Shown piece by piece: positions 17,494-27,228 of a DNA stretch of 64,000 nt (the first letter of the stretch is position 1; the number at the start of each line of letters is the position of its first letter). This DNA comes from Alkanindiges illinoisensis (GTDB taxonomy: Bacteria; Pseudomonadota; Gammaproteobacteria; Pseudomonadales; Moraxellaceae): the NCBI RefSeq assembly GCF_004377485.1, contig NZ_SNTY01000005.1, positions 34,265 through 98,264 of the forward strand. Direction: 5' to 3'. The position numbers and the translations under genes are program-made. The notes beneath the pieces were generated by a model, which saw only the letters and a list, made by a program, of their open reading frames with translations, was not told the DNA's origin and made no database searches.

Positions 17494-18560
17494 TGACTGT
17501 TTTAGTCACTACTGTTGATCCTGAATCCTTAAAAGAACTTTTATCTCATCACTCAGCTTCATCACTTGTAGACCAGTTTGGGCGGCATAAGCATAAACTC
17601 CGGATTTCCCTTACCGATCGTTGTAATTTTCGCTGTAACTACTGCATGCCGGATCAACCCGACTGGCTGGCTAAAAAAGATATTTTAAGTTTTGAAGAAT
17701 TATTAAAATTTGCCACCGTTATGGTTGGCATGGGTATCCGTCATATTCGCCTGACTGGTGGTGAACCCTTAATGCGCCAGGGCGTTGTTCACTTTATCCA
17801 AAGCCTGAGTGAACTTAAGAAAATTGGCCTGCAACGCATTTCCATGACCACCAATGCCTATTATCTTAAAAAATATGCACGTGCTTTGAAACAGGCAGGC
17901 CTTGATGATTTAAACATTAGCCTCGACAGTGTGAATGCTAGCACTTTTCTAAAAATGACCCAGCGGCCACTTAAACCTGTACTGGATGGCATACAGGCAG
18001 CGGTTGATGCAGGCATTCCAGTTAAGCTGAACTGTGTCATTGTGGCGGGTCAAAACGCGCACGAAATTGTAGAACTAACCCAATGGGCCTATCAGCACAA
18101 TCTGCCCTTACGCTTTATTGAATATATGCCACTGGATGCTCCCAGCAACTGGCAGGCAGATAAAGTTATTACCGAAGACCAGATCATTGGCAACCTTGCC
18201 CCATATTTTCGGATTGAAAAGCAGCAGCGCTTAAATGATCCAGCCACCATTTATCAGCTTAGTCCTCTTTTTCCTCATGAATCTGCCACTCTAAAATCCC
18301 CGTTTGAACTGGGCATTATTTCCACCATCAGTAAGCCATTTTGCCAAACCTGCGACCGTTTACGCATCACTGCCACCGGTGAGCTGTTTACCTGTCTATT
18401 TGCCAATAGCGGCACCGCCATTCGCCCGCTATTGCAACAAGCCAATAGCGCCTTATTACAACAGGTCATTCTGCAAGCGGTCTGGCATAAAAAAGCCGGA
18501 TTCATTGCTCAACAGCAAGCGCCTGTACGCAAGATCAGCATGCATGCCATGGGTGGTTGA
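17493..18560 (+). CDS. moaA: GTP 3',8-cyclase, first step of molybdopterin synthesis
   Basis: A 355-residue radical SAM enzyme that converts GTP to 3',8-cyclo-GTP. The N-terminal cluster motif is CNFRCNYCMP near residue 45, with RLTGGEPL after it. The C-terminal cluster is in FCQTCDRLRITATGELFTCLF, shown here by CQTCDRLR. The protein ends in HAMGG, the double-glycine C-terminus needed for catalysis. It is coupled to mobA by a TAATG overlap. The moa genes are interrupted directly after it by a gene of unknown function. Confidence 0.95.
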   Translation: MTVLVTTVDPESLKELLSHHSASSLVDQFGRHKHKLRISLTDRCNFRCNYCMPDQPDWLAKKDILSFEELLKFATVMVGMGIRHIRLTGGEPLMRQGVVHFIQSLSELKKIGLQRISMTTNAYYLKKYARALKQAGLDDLNISLDSVNASTFLKMTQRPLKPVLDGIQAAVDAGIPVKLNCVIVAGQNAHEIVELTQWAYQHNLPLRFIEYMPLDAPSNWQADKVITEDQIIGNLAPYFRIEKQQRLNDPATIYQLSPLFPHESATLKSPFELGIISTISKPFCQTCDRLRITATGELFTCLFANSGTAIRPLLQQANSALLQQVILQAVWHKKAGFIAQQQAPVRKISMHAMGG

Positions 18561-18565
18561 TATTT

Positions 18566-18928
18566 ATGAGCGGGTTACCTATCTCTGAGGAAAAAATATT
18601 AGATTCTATTAATAAAGCTTATGATCGCATGTCTATTGCACAACGCAAATTATGGGAAGTAATTAAAGTTTCTCCTCAAAAATGGCAACAAGAGCCTTAT
18701 GGTGATGAAGGTGAAGGTTTTTGGGTCGTCGCTATTTTTGGCAATTCTGTGATTTGGTTTAATGATATTGAAGAGGGCTACAACACCTCAAGTTACTCAA
18801 TTTTTGGAACGATTAATGAATATCGCTGCAATCAGGATGAACTGGAGTGGCAGATTCAAAATGTTATTAACCAGATTAAAGATGGTTATGATTCTGCGGG
18901 ATATAGCGACTTAGTCAACAGTAATTAA
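18566..18928 (+). CDS. Unknown small acidic protein inside the moa cluster
   Basis: The 120-residue protein has no membrane segment or signal peptide. It is rich in aromatic and acidic residues, for example GEGFWVVAIFGNSVIWFNDI followed by EEGYNTSSY. The ATG at 18566 begins MSGLPISEE; an in-frame TTG at 18557 overlaps the moaA stop. The gene is visibly richer in A and T than the moa genes on both sides and has no known molybdopterin function. The Trp/Tyr-rich beta-type pattern is shared by a family of small cytoplasmic proteins of unknown function, some possibly immunity-like. I do not assign a function. Confidence 0.75.
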   Translation: MSGLPISEEKILDSINKAYDRMSIAQRKLWEVIKVSPQKWQQEPYGDEGEGFWVVAIFGNSVIWFNDIEEGYNTSSYSIFGTINEYRCNQDELEWQIQNVINQIKDGYDSAGYSDLVNSN

Positions 18929-18951
18929 TTTTATTCAGGATAAACATTTGA

Positions 18952-19200
18952 ATGTCACAAATCACCTTTGAATTTTATGGCCGCCTTGAGCGTCTGGCTC
19001 ATCAATCGGAAATTAGTTTAAAACTGAACACTCCTGTTTCCATTGAAAACGCATTACAACAACTCGCTGAGCTGAAGCCCGATCTGAGTGAAAATCTGGA
19101 GCGTTGCGCCTGTGCCATTGGTGATGAACTGGTGTCCCGTTCCATGCTGGTAGACGCCAACACCCGCGTGGCACTGCTTCCCCCAGTAGCAGGAGGTTAA
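18952..19200 (+). CDS. moaD: Molybdopterin synthase sulfur-carrier subunit
   Basis: The 82-residue protein has the ubiquitin-like fold of MoaD and ends in VALLPPVAGG. The C-terminal GG is thiocarboxylated and donates sulfur to cyclic pyranopterin. The next gene is its partner moaE, only 3 bases downstream. Confidence 0.93.
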   Translation: MSQITFEFYGRLERLAHQSEISLKLNTPVSIENALQQLAELKPDLSENLERCACAIGDELVSRSMLVDANTRVALLPPVAGG

Positions 19201-19203
19201 ATC

Positions 19204-19791
19204 ATGAATATTGTTGCTACTCATCCTCAAATCAATGACAAAATTAACGAAAGTATTGAACGCATTCAGGATCATGACATTGACCTGAACACCCTGCTGG
19301 CCATGCAACATTTTCCTGAATGTGGTGGGCTGGCCCTATTTGCCGGAACGATACGTAATCACCATAATGGCAAGGATGTACAAAGCCTGAAATATACCGC
19401 CTACAAGCCACTGGCAGAAAAAATGATCCGCCAGATTGAACAGGACATTGAACAAAAATATGGCGTGTCCTATGTGCGTGTCGTACACCGAATCGGGCAT
19501 TTAAATATTGGTGAAGTAGCCATTTATGCAGTGGCTCGCAGTGATCATCGCCGTGAAGCGTTTGCAGCCTGTGAAGAAGCTGTTGAACGCGTTAAGCATG
19601 AAGTGCCAGTATGGAAAGAAGAGTTTTATACCGATGGCAGCAGTGTTTTTGTTGAAGGCTGCTGCATTCGTACTGATTTTGCGCCAGTATCAGAAAAAAA
19701 GCCCGAGGCATTTTCTAAAGCTCAAGTTGGTTCTATTCAGGCAGATCCTCATTTAACTTCTCATCAGCATGCGCACTGTTCACATAAGTAA
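19204..19791 (+). CDS. moaE: Molybdopterin synthase catalytic subunit, with His-rich tail
   Basis: MoaE inserts two sulfurs from MoaD into precursor Z to form molybdopterin. The core holds CGGLALFAGTIRNHHNGK, VVHRIGHLNIGE and the lysine-bearing VPVWKEEFYTDG. The protein has 195 residues, against about 150 in E. coli. The difference is an N-terminal stretch of about 25 residues and a C-terminal tail of about 35 residues ending SHQHAHCSHK. The tail could bind metal; this is inference. Confidence 0.93.
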   Translation: MNIVATHPQINDKINESIERIQDHDIDLNTLLAMQHFPECGGLALFAGTIRNHHNGKDVQSLKYTAYKPLAEKMIRQIEQDIEQKYGVSYVRVVHRIGHLNIGEVAIYAVARSDHRREAFAACEEAVERVKHEVPVWKEEFYTDGSSVFVEGCCIRTDFAPVSEKKPEAFSKAQVGSIQADPHLTSHQHAHCSHK

Positions 19792-19881
19792 GCATGAGCA
19801 TAAACATAACCAAAGTTATCTACACGCCCAGATAACCCAAGCTATGATAATGCAGGTTTTAAATTCTGAGGTGAAGCCCGC

Positions 19882-20478
19882 ATGCAGTCAGAACATATGA
19901 CATCAGAACAGCAGCCGAACATTAAAGTTTATATTATTCATGGCTATGGCGCTGGGCCACAATCACATTGGTTTCAGTGGTTAAAACAGCAATTCGAAGC
20001 ACAAGGCATCATCGTGTACGTGCCTGCCTTGCCTGATTCTGAACATCCCGTCAAGGAACAGTGGGATGAGTGTCTAAAGCAAACCATTGGTGTGCCAGAT
20101 GAATACACCTATTTTGTGGCGCACAGTTTAGGTTGCATTGCCCTACTGGATTATTTTCGCCAGCTTGAACCACGCCCGCAAATTGGTGGCATGATTCTGG
20201 TATCTGGTTTTTCAACGCCTATTTCTGGTTATTCACTGATTAATCCTTTTGTTGGCAATGCGTTTCATCCAGAACACTTTATTGCCATGACAGCGCAACG
20301 TGTGGTGATTGCAGCCAAGGATGATCCCATTGTGCCCTTTGCGCAAACTGAACAACTGGCTCATGATCTTGAAGCCCGGTTTATTACAGTTGAGCATGGC
20401 GGACACTTTCTGGACAGTGAAGGATTTACCGAGCTGCCCTTAGTGCATGAACAACTAACTGCCATGATCAATCCTTAG
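19882..20478 (+). CDS. RBBP9/YdeN-type alpha/beta hydrolase
   Basis: The 198-residue serine hydrolase shows the early VYIIHGYGAGPQSHWF motif, the nucleophile elbow AHSLGC near residue 90, a late Asp region (AAKDDPIVP) and a catalytic His (EHGGHFLDSEG). These complete the triad. GAGGTGA lies upstream of the ATG at 19882; ATG at 19897 is also possible. The substrate is unknown. The gene sits between moaE and moaCB on the same strand, with gaps of 90 and 122 bases, so it may have its own promoter. A moa function is not established for the family. Confidence 0.85.
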   Translation: MQSEHMTSEQQPNIKVYIIHGYGAGPQSHWFQWLKQQFEAQGIIVYVPALPDSEHPVKEQWDECLKQTIGVPDEYTYFVAHSLGCIALLDYFRQLEPRPQIGGMILVSGFSTPISGYSLINPFVGNAFHPEHFIAMTAQRVVIAAKDDPIVPFAQTEQLAHDLEARFITVEHGGHFLDSEGFTELPLVHEQLTAMINP

Positions 20479-20600
20479 CAGGCATTAAGCTTGGAACATA
20501 CACTCTTTGCGTTTAGTATTTTACTAATCTATTCAATCCTTTTATTTCATTGATTATTCAATTGACTATTTTTAATTTTTGCAAAACTTGAGAACACACA

Positions 20601-21524
20601 ATGAAAAACGTTGGCATGAAACCCGACAGCTATCGCAAAGCCACGGCAACTGCCGAGCTACTCGCCCCGCCGCATTGTATTGACCTGCTGCGCACAGGCC
20701 AAACTGAAAAAGGCGATGCGTTAAAAACAGCTCGCATTGCCGGAATTTTAGCCGCTAAGCGCACCGATGAGCTGATTCCCTTATGTCACCCATTGCCTAT
20801 TTACCGTGCCGATGTAGATTTTGAATTGCTAGAAAACCGGGTGATTGCCAGTGCAGAAGTCGAAACCATTGGGCCAACTGGTGTAGAAATGGAAGCGCTG
20901 ACTGCAGCCAGTCTGGCAGTACTCACCATTTACGACATGCTTAAACCGCACTGTGAACCGCATGAACTGATCATTCGGGAGTGTAAGCTGCAAGAGAAAA
21001 AAGGCGGTAAGTCACACTACAAGCGCGAGTTACGTCAGGCCGTTTCGGCGGCAGTGATTGTACTATCCGACACCGTTGCAGCAGGCCGTAAACCGGATAC
21101 CGCCGGTAAAGCTGTGATGAGCACACTTGAACAAGCCGGTTTCAATCCAATTCATTATCAGGTGTTGCCCGATGAATCAGACCAGTTAAAAGATCTGGTG
21201 GAAAAACTGGTGGCAGAATATGCATGTGTCATTACGGTAGGGGGCACAGGTATTGGCAAACGTGACATTACTGTCGATACCCTAAAACCACTAATTGAAC
21301 GCGAACTGCCGGGCCTGATGGAAGCAGCGCGTGCCTTTGGTCAGCAGCGTACGCCTTACGCTGCAATGTCACGTGGCGTGGCCGGCTTTATTGATCGCTC
21401 ACTCTTGATCACACTCCCGGGCAGCCGTGGTGGTGCCACTGAATCCATGGCTGCAATTCTGCCAGCACTAGTGCACATTTTTGATGTCTGCCGTGACCTG
21501 CCACATCCGGGGGGCTACGAATGA
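20601..21524 (+). CDS. moaCB: Bifunctional MoaC-MoaB molybdopterin biosynthesis protein
   Basis: A 307-residue fusion. Residues 1-150 are MoaC, cyclic pyranopterin monophosphate synthase, with KGDALKTARIAGI, LCHPLPI and GVEMEALTAAS. Residues 155-307 are MoaB/MogA-like, the molybdopterin adenylyltransferase fold, with VGGTGIGKRDITVD and LPGSRGGATESM. The fusion is described in Acinetobacter relatives. The moeA start overlaps its last 4 bases, so they are coupled. Confidence 0.94.
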   Translation: MKNVGMKPDSYRKATATAELLAPPHCIDLLRTGQTEKGDALKTARIAGILAAKRTDELIPLCHPLPIYRADVDFELLENRVIASAEVETIGPTGVEMEALTAASLAVLTIYDMLKPHCEPHELIIRECKLQEKKGGKSHYKRELRQAVSAAVIVLSDTVAAGRKPDTAGKAVMSTLEQAGFNPIHYQVLPDESDQLKDLVEKLVAEYACVITVGGTGIGKRDITVDTLKPLIERELPGLMEAARAFGQQRTPYAAMSRGVAGFIDRSLLITLPGSRGGATESMAAILPALVHIFDVCRDLPHPGGYE

Positions 21525-22753
21525 GCCAGCCTGCTTGCAGCCATGAAGGACTAATCAGCCTTGATCAAGCGCTGGCCAGTTACGCTAGCGTTAATATCTT
21601 GCCTGTTATTAATATACCGCTCATTAATGCCCATCAGCACATACTGGCAGAAGATGTCATTTCTCCAGTCGAACTGCCGCTGTTTGATCAGAGTGCGGTT
21701 GATGGTTATGCCTTACGTCAGGCTGATATTGATGCCGGAATAACACACTTTGAACTGGTTGGCGAAATTCGCGCAGGCTTTTCACAACAAGTCGAGCTTA
21801 ATCCGGGTCAGGCCTTGCGTATTTTTACCGGAGGTCAACTGCCTGCCTGTGCCAATACTGTGGCCCGGCAGGAAATTGTTGAGCGTGAAGAACACCATAT
21901 TAAGCTGATGCAAACCATTGATGCTGGCACTGATATTCGCTATCGCGGGGAAGAACTGGCCAAGGGAACAATCTTGGCCAGACAGGGACAAGCACTAAAT
22001 AGTGGCCTGATTGCAGCGCTAAGTATGGCAGGTGTACAGCAGGTCAAAGTGCATCATCAACCTAACATTGCGGTGCTGATTACTGGTGATGAGGTACGTA
22101 AGGAACGCGACAATGACGCTCAAGTGTTTGATGCCAACGGCCCATTGATTAGTAGCTGGCTTAAGGAACGCGGACTATCGGATATCACCCTACAGCATGT
22201 ACCTGATGAGCCTGAAGTTCTTAAAAATATGTTAAATCAGGCTTTTAGCCAACATGATCTGGTGATTACTACCGGAGGCGTTTCAGTCGGTGATTATGAC
22301 CTGATACGGCCTATATCCATGCAGTTAGGTGCACAACAAATCTTCTGGCAAGTGGCCCAAAAGCCCGGAAAACCGCTGTATTTTGCCAGCTATCAAAAAG
22401 CACAAACAGGACAACAAGGGTATTTATTGGGCTTACCGGGAAATCCAGCTGCTGTACTGATTGGCTTACACCTGCACCTTACGACGTTGCTTTCCTGTCT
22501 GCAACACAAGCAGAATGCCCAACCCCAATGGCAAGCTGGTTTGTTTACAGGTCATTTAAATCCTGATAGCCGTGAGCGTTTGCTGCGTATGCATATGCAT
22601 GTTTCCCCTCAAGGACAAGTGATTTTGAAATCACTGGATAAACAACAATCGCATATGCTGAGCAATCTTGCCAGTGCCAATGTCTTGGTACGGGTTCCTG
22701 CCCATCAACAAATTAATGAGCATACTACGCTACATTTTCTGCCAATCTTATAA
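21521..22753 (+). CDS. moeA: Molybdopterin molybdotransferase
   Basis: MoeA inserts molybdate into adenylylated molybdopterin. The 410-residue length is normal. Family motifs include LPLFDQSAVDGYALR, ADGY-type early region, RIFTGGQLP, FDANGPLI, TTGGVSVGDYDL and GLPGNPAAVL. It is the last gene of the Mo-cofactor cluster; the ATGA overlap joins it to moaCB. Confidence 0.95.
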   Translation: MSQPACSHEGLISLDQALASYASVNILPVINIPLINAHQHILAEDVISPVELPLFDQSAVDGYALRQADIDAGITHFELVGEIRAGFSQQVELNPGQALRIFTGGQLPACANTVARQEIVEREEHHIKLMQTIDAGTDIRYRGEELAKGTILARQGQALNSGLIAALSMAGVQQVKVHHQPNIAVLITGDEVRKERDNDAQVFDANGPLISSWLKERGLSDITLQHVPDEPEVLKNMLNQAFSQHDLVITTGGVSVGDYDLIRPISMQLGAQQIFWQVAQKPGKPLYFASYQKAQTGQQGYLLGLPGNPAAVLIGLHLHLTTLLSCLQHKQNAQPQWQAGLFTGHLNPDSRERLLRMHMHVSPQGQVILKSLDKQQSHMLSNLASANVLVRVPAHQQINEHTTLHFLPIL

Positions 22754-23224
22754 ATCCTTAACTAATTTGGAATGCTTTTGTCATTACAATGGCATTCCAA
22801 GCTTCAACATTATTAGTTTTTTGTACTTCGTTAAAATTTAGAAAAATGAATTTGAAGTTAATCTAAAACTTAATTGAAACTTAAATTTACATAAATAAAA
22901 CAAGTTTAATTTAAAAAATAAGTGCTTAAATAAACTGTTTTCTTGAATTCCCTATAATTTATAGGGATTTACCACATTATGCTAAATTACAGATACTTAA
23001 AATTCATCATTCAGCATCTTCGGTCATTAATTGTTATAGCTTCACATGCCTAGTTAAGGCTATAATGCGCCGCAAAGTAGCAGTGCTGTACCTTTTGGTG
23101 CAACGCATGTCAGTTTGATTTTTACCTGTTTTTTGACCTGTACAATGGCAAGCTGGATTCACGCAAGCACTCTAATAGCAAACCCATTTTTCGCTGTAAT
23201 GGGACTCTTAACCGAGGTTGTAAA
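22754..23224 (+). promoter_or_regulatory. Intergenic region with moeA end hairpin and cyo promoter candidates
   Basis: No gene is seen in these 471 bases. TTGGAATGC (22767-22775) and GCATTCCAA (22792-22800) form a 9-bp stem after moeA, without a T-tract. A palindrome CCCTATA-ATT-TATAGGG lies at 22950-22966 in an A/T-rich stretch and could be an operator. A consensus -10 TATAAT is at 23061-23066 with only a weak -35, giving a cyo leader of about 150 bases. A GAGG ribosome site precedes cyoA. Confidence 0.5.
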
Positions 23225-24259
23225 ATGAGACAAACCTTTTTAGCCGTATTGTCTTTATGCGCTATAGCGGTCTTACTGACTGGCTGTAGCGGAGACATTG
23301 TCATCTTTAACTCAAAGGGACAAATCGGAATTGAGCAGCGCGACCTAATCATCATTTCTTTTGTCTTGATGTTACTGGTTGTGATTCCTGCCATTTTCAT
23401 GACGTTTTACTTTGGCTGGAAATATCGCCAGGGTAATGGTTCCGCCGAGTATTTACCAAAATGGGCACACTCCACCAAGATTGAAATCGTGGTTTGGGGC
23501 GTACCTATTTTAATCATCTGTGCGCTTGCCTATTTAGCAGGTACAAGATCATTTAGCCTTGATCCATACAAACCAATCACTGCTGAGAAAGTTGCCCAGT
23601 CGGTTCAAAATAACCCAGATCAGGCAATTGCAAATCAGGCGAAAAAACAGCCTGTTACCATTCAGGTGATTGCAGAGCAATGGAAGTGGGTGTTCATTTA
23701 TCCGGAACAGAACATTGCGACTGTCAATGAGATTGTTTTACCGGTAAATACCCCCATTAATTTCCGTATTACCTCCAATTCTGTAATGAACTCGTTCTTT
23801 ATCCCGCAACTGGGTGGACAGGTCTATGCAATGGCAGGTATGCAAACCCAGCTTCACCTGATTGCTGATGAATTAAGTGATCGTGATGGTAAGCCTGGCA
23901 TTGGTCCGGATGATGGTTATCGTGGTATATCGGCCAACTACAGTGGCTACGGTTTCTCCAATATGCGCTTTAGAGCTCATTCTGTAACTGATGCAGAGTT
24001 CAATGCCTGGGTTAATCAGGTCAAAACCTCGCCACAAACACTGGATATGGCCAAGCTTCGTGCTTTAAGAGACGACCCGAAAAATCGTCAGCCTCATCCG
24101 CATCCAGTTGAACACTTCTCTTCTGTAGAGCCTAACCTATTTAAAATCGTTATAGATCAGTATATGGCCGCACAGCACAGTCATACAGCATCTAAAGCAA
24201 ACCATGCAAATGGTCATGCTGCTGGTGAAGGCAGTCATACTGCTGTTGTAGAGGAATAA
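23225..24259 (+). CDS. cyoA: Cytochrome bo3 quinol oxidase subunit II
   Basis: A 344-residue inner-membrane lipoprotein. The signal ends in LTGC, a lipobox, near residue 21. Two membrane segments follow (about 40-65 and 85-105), then a periplasmic cupredoxin-like domain (MNSFFIPQLGGQVYAM). It lacks the copper-A cysteines, as expected for a quinol rather than cytochrome c oxidase. The C-terminus has an unusual His/Ala-rich tail (HSHTASKANHANGHAAGEG). First gene of cyoABCDE. Confidence 0.95.
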   Translation: MRQTFLAVLSLCAIAVLLTGCSGDIVIFNSKGQIGIEQRDLIIISFVLMLLVVIPAIFMTFYFGWKYRQGNGSAEYLPKWAHSTKIEIVVWGVPILIICALAYLAGTRSFSLDPYKPITAEKVAQSVQNNPDQAIANQAKKQPVTIQVIAEQWKWVFIYPEQNIATVNEIVLPVNTPINFRITSNSVMNSFFIPQLGGQVYAMAGMQTQLHLIADELSDRDGKPGIGPDDGYRGISANYSGYGFSNMRFRAHSVTDAEFNAWVNQVKTSPQTLDMAKLRALRDDPKNRQPHPHPVEHFSSVEPNLFKIVIDQYMAAQHSHTASKANHANGHAAGEGSHTAVVEE

Positions 24260-24262
24260 AAC

Positions 24263-26248
24263 ATGTTGTTAGGAAGGTTAAATGTAGATGCAATACCTTA
24301 CGATCCTATCGTACAGGTTACAGTTGCCGGGATGATACTTGGCGGGCTATTGCTGCTCGCGGCCATTACCTACTTTAAGAAGTGGAAGTATCTCTGGACC
24401 GAATGGTTTACCACGGTAGACCATAAAAAAATTGGTATCATGTACGTCATCGTTTCGATGGTGATGTTATTGCGCGGTTTTTCCGATGCCATCATGATGC
24501 GCCTACAGCAGGTACTTGCCACCAATGGTGCCGAAGGTTACCTGCATCCAGAGCACTACGACCAGATTTTTACTGCCCACGGCGTGATCATGATTTTCTT
24601 CGTGGCCATGGGTCTGGTAGTTGGCCTCATGAACATCGTGGTGCCTTTGCAAATTGGTGCACGTGACGTGGCATTCCCGTTGTTAAACTCTGTCAGCTTC
24701 TGGCTATTTGCAGTCAGTGCGGCACTGGTGATGATGTCACTGGTACTGGGTGAGTTTGCAGCAACTGGCTGGCTGGCCTATCCTCCGCTTTCGGGCATTG
24801 AGTACAGTCCGGGTGTAGGCGTTGACTACTATATCTGGTCGTTACAGATCTCCGGTCTGGGTACCCTGCTGACTGGTGTGAACTTCTTCGTAACCATCAT
24901 TAAAATGCGTGCCCCTGGCATGACTTTGATGAAAATGCCGATTTTCACCTGGACTGTACTGGTTACTGTAATCCTGATTATTGCCGTGTTCCCGATTTTA
25001 ACCGGTACTCTGGCAATGCTAACCGTTGACCGCTTGTTTGGTATGCACTTCTTTACCAATGAAGCTGGCGGTAGCCCAATGCTTTATGTCAACCTGATCT
25101 GGACCTGGGGCCATCCTGAAGTATACATTCTGGTATTGCCTGCGTTTGGTGCGTTCTCAGAAATCGTTGCAACATTCAGCCGCAAATATCTGTTTGGTTA
25201 TAACACCATGGTCTACGCAACTGTAGCCATTGGTTTACTGTCCTATGTAGTTTGGGTTCACCACTTCTTTACCATGGGTGCTGGTGCCAACGTTAACGCG
25301 TTCTTCGGTATCATGACCATGGTTATTGCAATTCCAACTGGTGTGAAGATTTTCAGCTGGTTGTTCACCATGTATAAAGGCCGTATCCGTTTTACCACGC
25401 CAATGCTGTGGACAATGGGCTTTTTGGTAACCTTCTCTATTGGTGGTATGACTGGTGTTCTGCTTGCAATTCCACCAGCAGACTTTGTCGTACACAACTC
25501 CCTATTCCTGATTGCTCACTTCCACAACGTAATTATCGGTGGTGTGGTATTCGGTATGTTTGCTGCCCTGACCTACTGGTTCCCAAAAATGTTTGGTTTC
25601 ACACTAAACGAATACTGGGGCCGTCTGTCATTCTGGTTCTGGGTCATTGGTTTCTATCTGGCATTCATGCCGTTGTATGTGCTGGGCTTTATGGGTATGA
25701 CCCGTCGCCTGAACACCTATGACAATCCTGACTGGGAACCGTACCTGTATGTTGCTTTTGTCGGTGCCGTATTTGTAGCTATTGGTATTCTGTGCCAGTT
25801 AATCCAGATTGCAGTCAGCTTCCGTGATCGCAAGAAAAATGTGGACCTGACAGGCGACGTTTGGGATGGCCGCACACTAGAATGGAGTACGACTTCTCCT
25901 GCACCATTTTACAATTTTGCCCATATTCCATACGCTGGTGAAATTGATTCTTTCTGGGTGGACAAAGAAAAAGGCGTTGCCTATCAGCGTCCTGCCAAGT
26001 ATGAAGACATCCACATGCCGACAAACCGTGCTGCTGGTGTTCTGATTGGTGGCCTGCTGTTTGTATTTGGCTTTGCCATGACCTGGTATATCTGGTGGCT
26101 TGCAATTGCTTCACTGGTTGGTTCAATTATCGTGTTCATTGCAAGTTCATTTACCAAGAAAGTGGACTACTATGTACCCGCTGCTGAAGTTGAGCGTATT
26201 GAGAATGAGCGCTTTCATAAACTTGAGCAGTTTCAAAAGCAGGGCTAA
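24263..26248 (+). CDS. cyoB: Cytochrome bo3 quinol oxidase subunit I
   Basis: The 661-residue catalytic subunit has about 15 membrane segments. The heme-copper centre residues are visible: low-spin heme His in FTAHGVIM, copper-B ligands in [14 protein letters not shown] and VHHFFTMG, and the two histidines of HFHNVIIGG. Proton-channel residues are seen in the [12 protein letters not shown] region and in GVKIFSWL. It reduces oxygen to water and pumps protons. Starts 3 bases after cyoA. Confidence 0.97.
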   Translation: MLLGRLNVDAIPYDPIVQVTVAGMILGGLLLLAAITYFKKWKYLWTEWFTTVDHKKIGIMYVIVSMVMLLRGFSDAIMMRLQQVLATNGAEGYLHPEHYDQIFTAHGVIMIFFVAMGLVVGLMNIVVPLQIGARDVAFPLLNSVSFWLFAVSAALVMMSLVLGEFAATGWLAYPPLSGIEYSPGVGVDYYIWSLQISGLGTLLTGVNFFVTIIKMRAPGMTLMKMPIFTWTVLVTVILIIAVFPILTGTLAMLTVDRLFGMHFFTNEAGGSPMLYVNLIWTWGHPEVYILVLPAFGAFSEIVATFSRKYLFGYNTMVYATVAIGLLSYVVWVHHFFTMGAGANVNAFFGIMTMVIAIPTGVKIFSWLFTMYKGRIRFTTPMLWTMGFLVTFSIGGMTGVLLAIPPADFVVHNSLFLIAHFHNVIIGGVVFGMFAALTYWFPKMFGFTLNEYWGRLSFWFWVIGFYLAFMPLYVLGFMGMTRRLNTYDNPDWEPYLYVAFVGAVFVAIGILCQLIQIAVSFRDRKKNVDLTGDVWDGRTLEWSTTSPAPFYNFAHIPYAGEIDSFWVDKEKGVAYQRPAKYEDIHMPTNRAAGVLIGGLLFVFGFAMTWYIWWLAIASLVGSIIVFIASSFTKKVDYYVPAAEVERIENERFHKLEQFQKQG

Positions 26249-26251
26249 GAC

Positions 26252-26869
26252 ATGTCTGAAGTAATTCATCATCACGACGAGCACGGTCACGATCATCACC
26301 ACCATGATGATACCGACATGACTGTGTTCGGTTTCTGGACCTATATCATGAGTGACTTGATCTTGTTCTCAAGTCTCTTCGTGGCATATGGTGTGTTACA
26401 TAATCACTTTGCAAATGGGCCGACCTCTCAGGAAGTTTTTGGTGAATCCTTAAGCTTTGTGATGGTTGAAACCTTTTTGCTGCTGGTAAGTAGTTTTACC
26501 TTTGGTATGGCTGTTCTGGCCCGTTACAAGGAAAAAGCAGGTCAGGTTCTAGGCTGGCTGGCAGTTACCTTTGTTCTGGGTGCAGGCTTTATCGGCATGG
26601 AAGTCTATGAGTTCCATCACCTGATTTCCATCGGTCATGGTCCCAATGTTAGTGCTTTCCTGAGCTCTTATTTTAGTCTGGTGGGTACACATGGTCTGCA
26701 CGTGACCGCTGGCCTGATCTGGATGATCGTTCTAATGTTCCAGATTGCCAAAAATGGGCTTACCCTGCCAAATACCCGCCGTCTGGCTTGCTTAAGCCTG
26801 TTCTGGCACTTCCTGGACATTGTCTGGATTTGCGTATTTAGTGTGGTTTATTTGTTGGGAGCAATATAA
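26252..26869 (+). CDS. cyoC: Cytochrome bo3 quinol oxidase subunit III
   Basis: A 205-residue protein with five membrane segments, matching CyoC ([51 protein letters not shown]). The N-terminus is very His/Asp-rich ([15 protein letters not shown]). Its stop overlaps the cyoD start by one base. Confidence 0.96.
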   Translation: MSEVIHHHDEHGHDHHHHDDTDMTVFGFWTYIMSDLILFSSLFVAYGVLHNHFANGPTSQEVFGESLSFVMVETFLLLVSSFTFGMAVLARYKEKAGQVLGWLAVTFVLGAGFIGMEVYEFHHLISIGHGPNVSAFLSSYFSLVGTHGLHVTAGLIWMIVLMFQIAKNGLTLPNTRRLACLSLFWHFLDIVWICVFSVVYLLGAI

Positions 26870-27216
26870 TGGGTCATCACGCACATACCGATGCCGCTGG
26901 TGCTAGCCACGGCAGCACCAAGCAGTATGTTATTGGTTTGATTATCTCCATTGTTCTGACTATTATTCCGTTCTGGATGGTAATGCAGAATGTGGAACAG
27001 CCTGGTAGTTTTGAACGTGGCCCGCTGGTATGGACCATTGTTGTTACTGCCATTGCACAGGTGCTGGTACAGTTGGTGTTCTTCCTGCATTTGAACTCAT
27101 CTTCAGAGCAGCGCTGGAACCTGATTGCATTTGTTTATACTGTTCTGACAATTGCAATCCTGATCATTGGCTCAATCTGGGTCATGGATTACCTGCACTA
27201 TTTCATGATGTCATGA
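26869..27216 (+). CDS. cyoD: Cytochrome bo3 quinol oxidase subunit IV
   Basis: A 115-residue protein with three membrane segments; QLVFFLHLNSSSEQRWN is typical of CyoD. It helps assembly of the oxidase. It lies between cyoC and cyoE in the standard order. Confidence 0.95.
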   Translation: MGHHAHTDAAGASHGSTKQYVIGLIISIVLTIIPFWMVMQNVEQPGSFERGPLVWTIVVTAIAQVLVQLVFFLHLNSSSEQRWNLIAFVYTVLTIAILIIGSIWVMDYLHYFMMS

Positions 27217-27228
27217 TTGGCTTGATTA

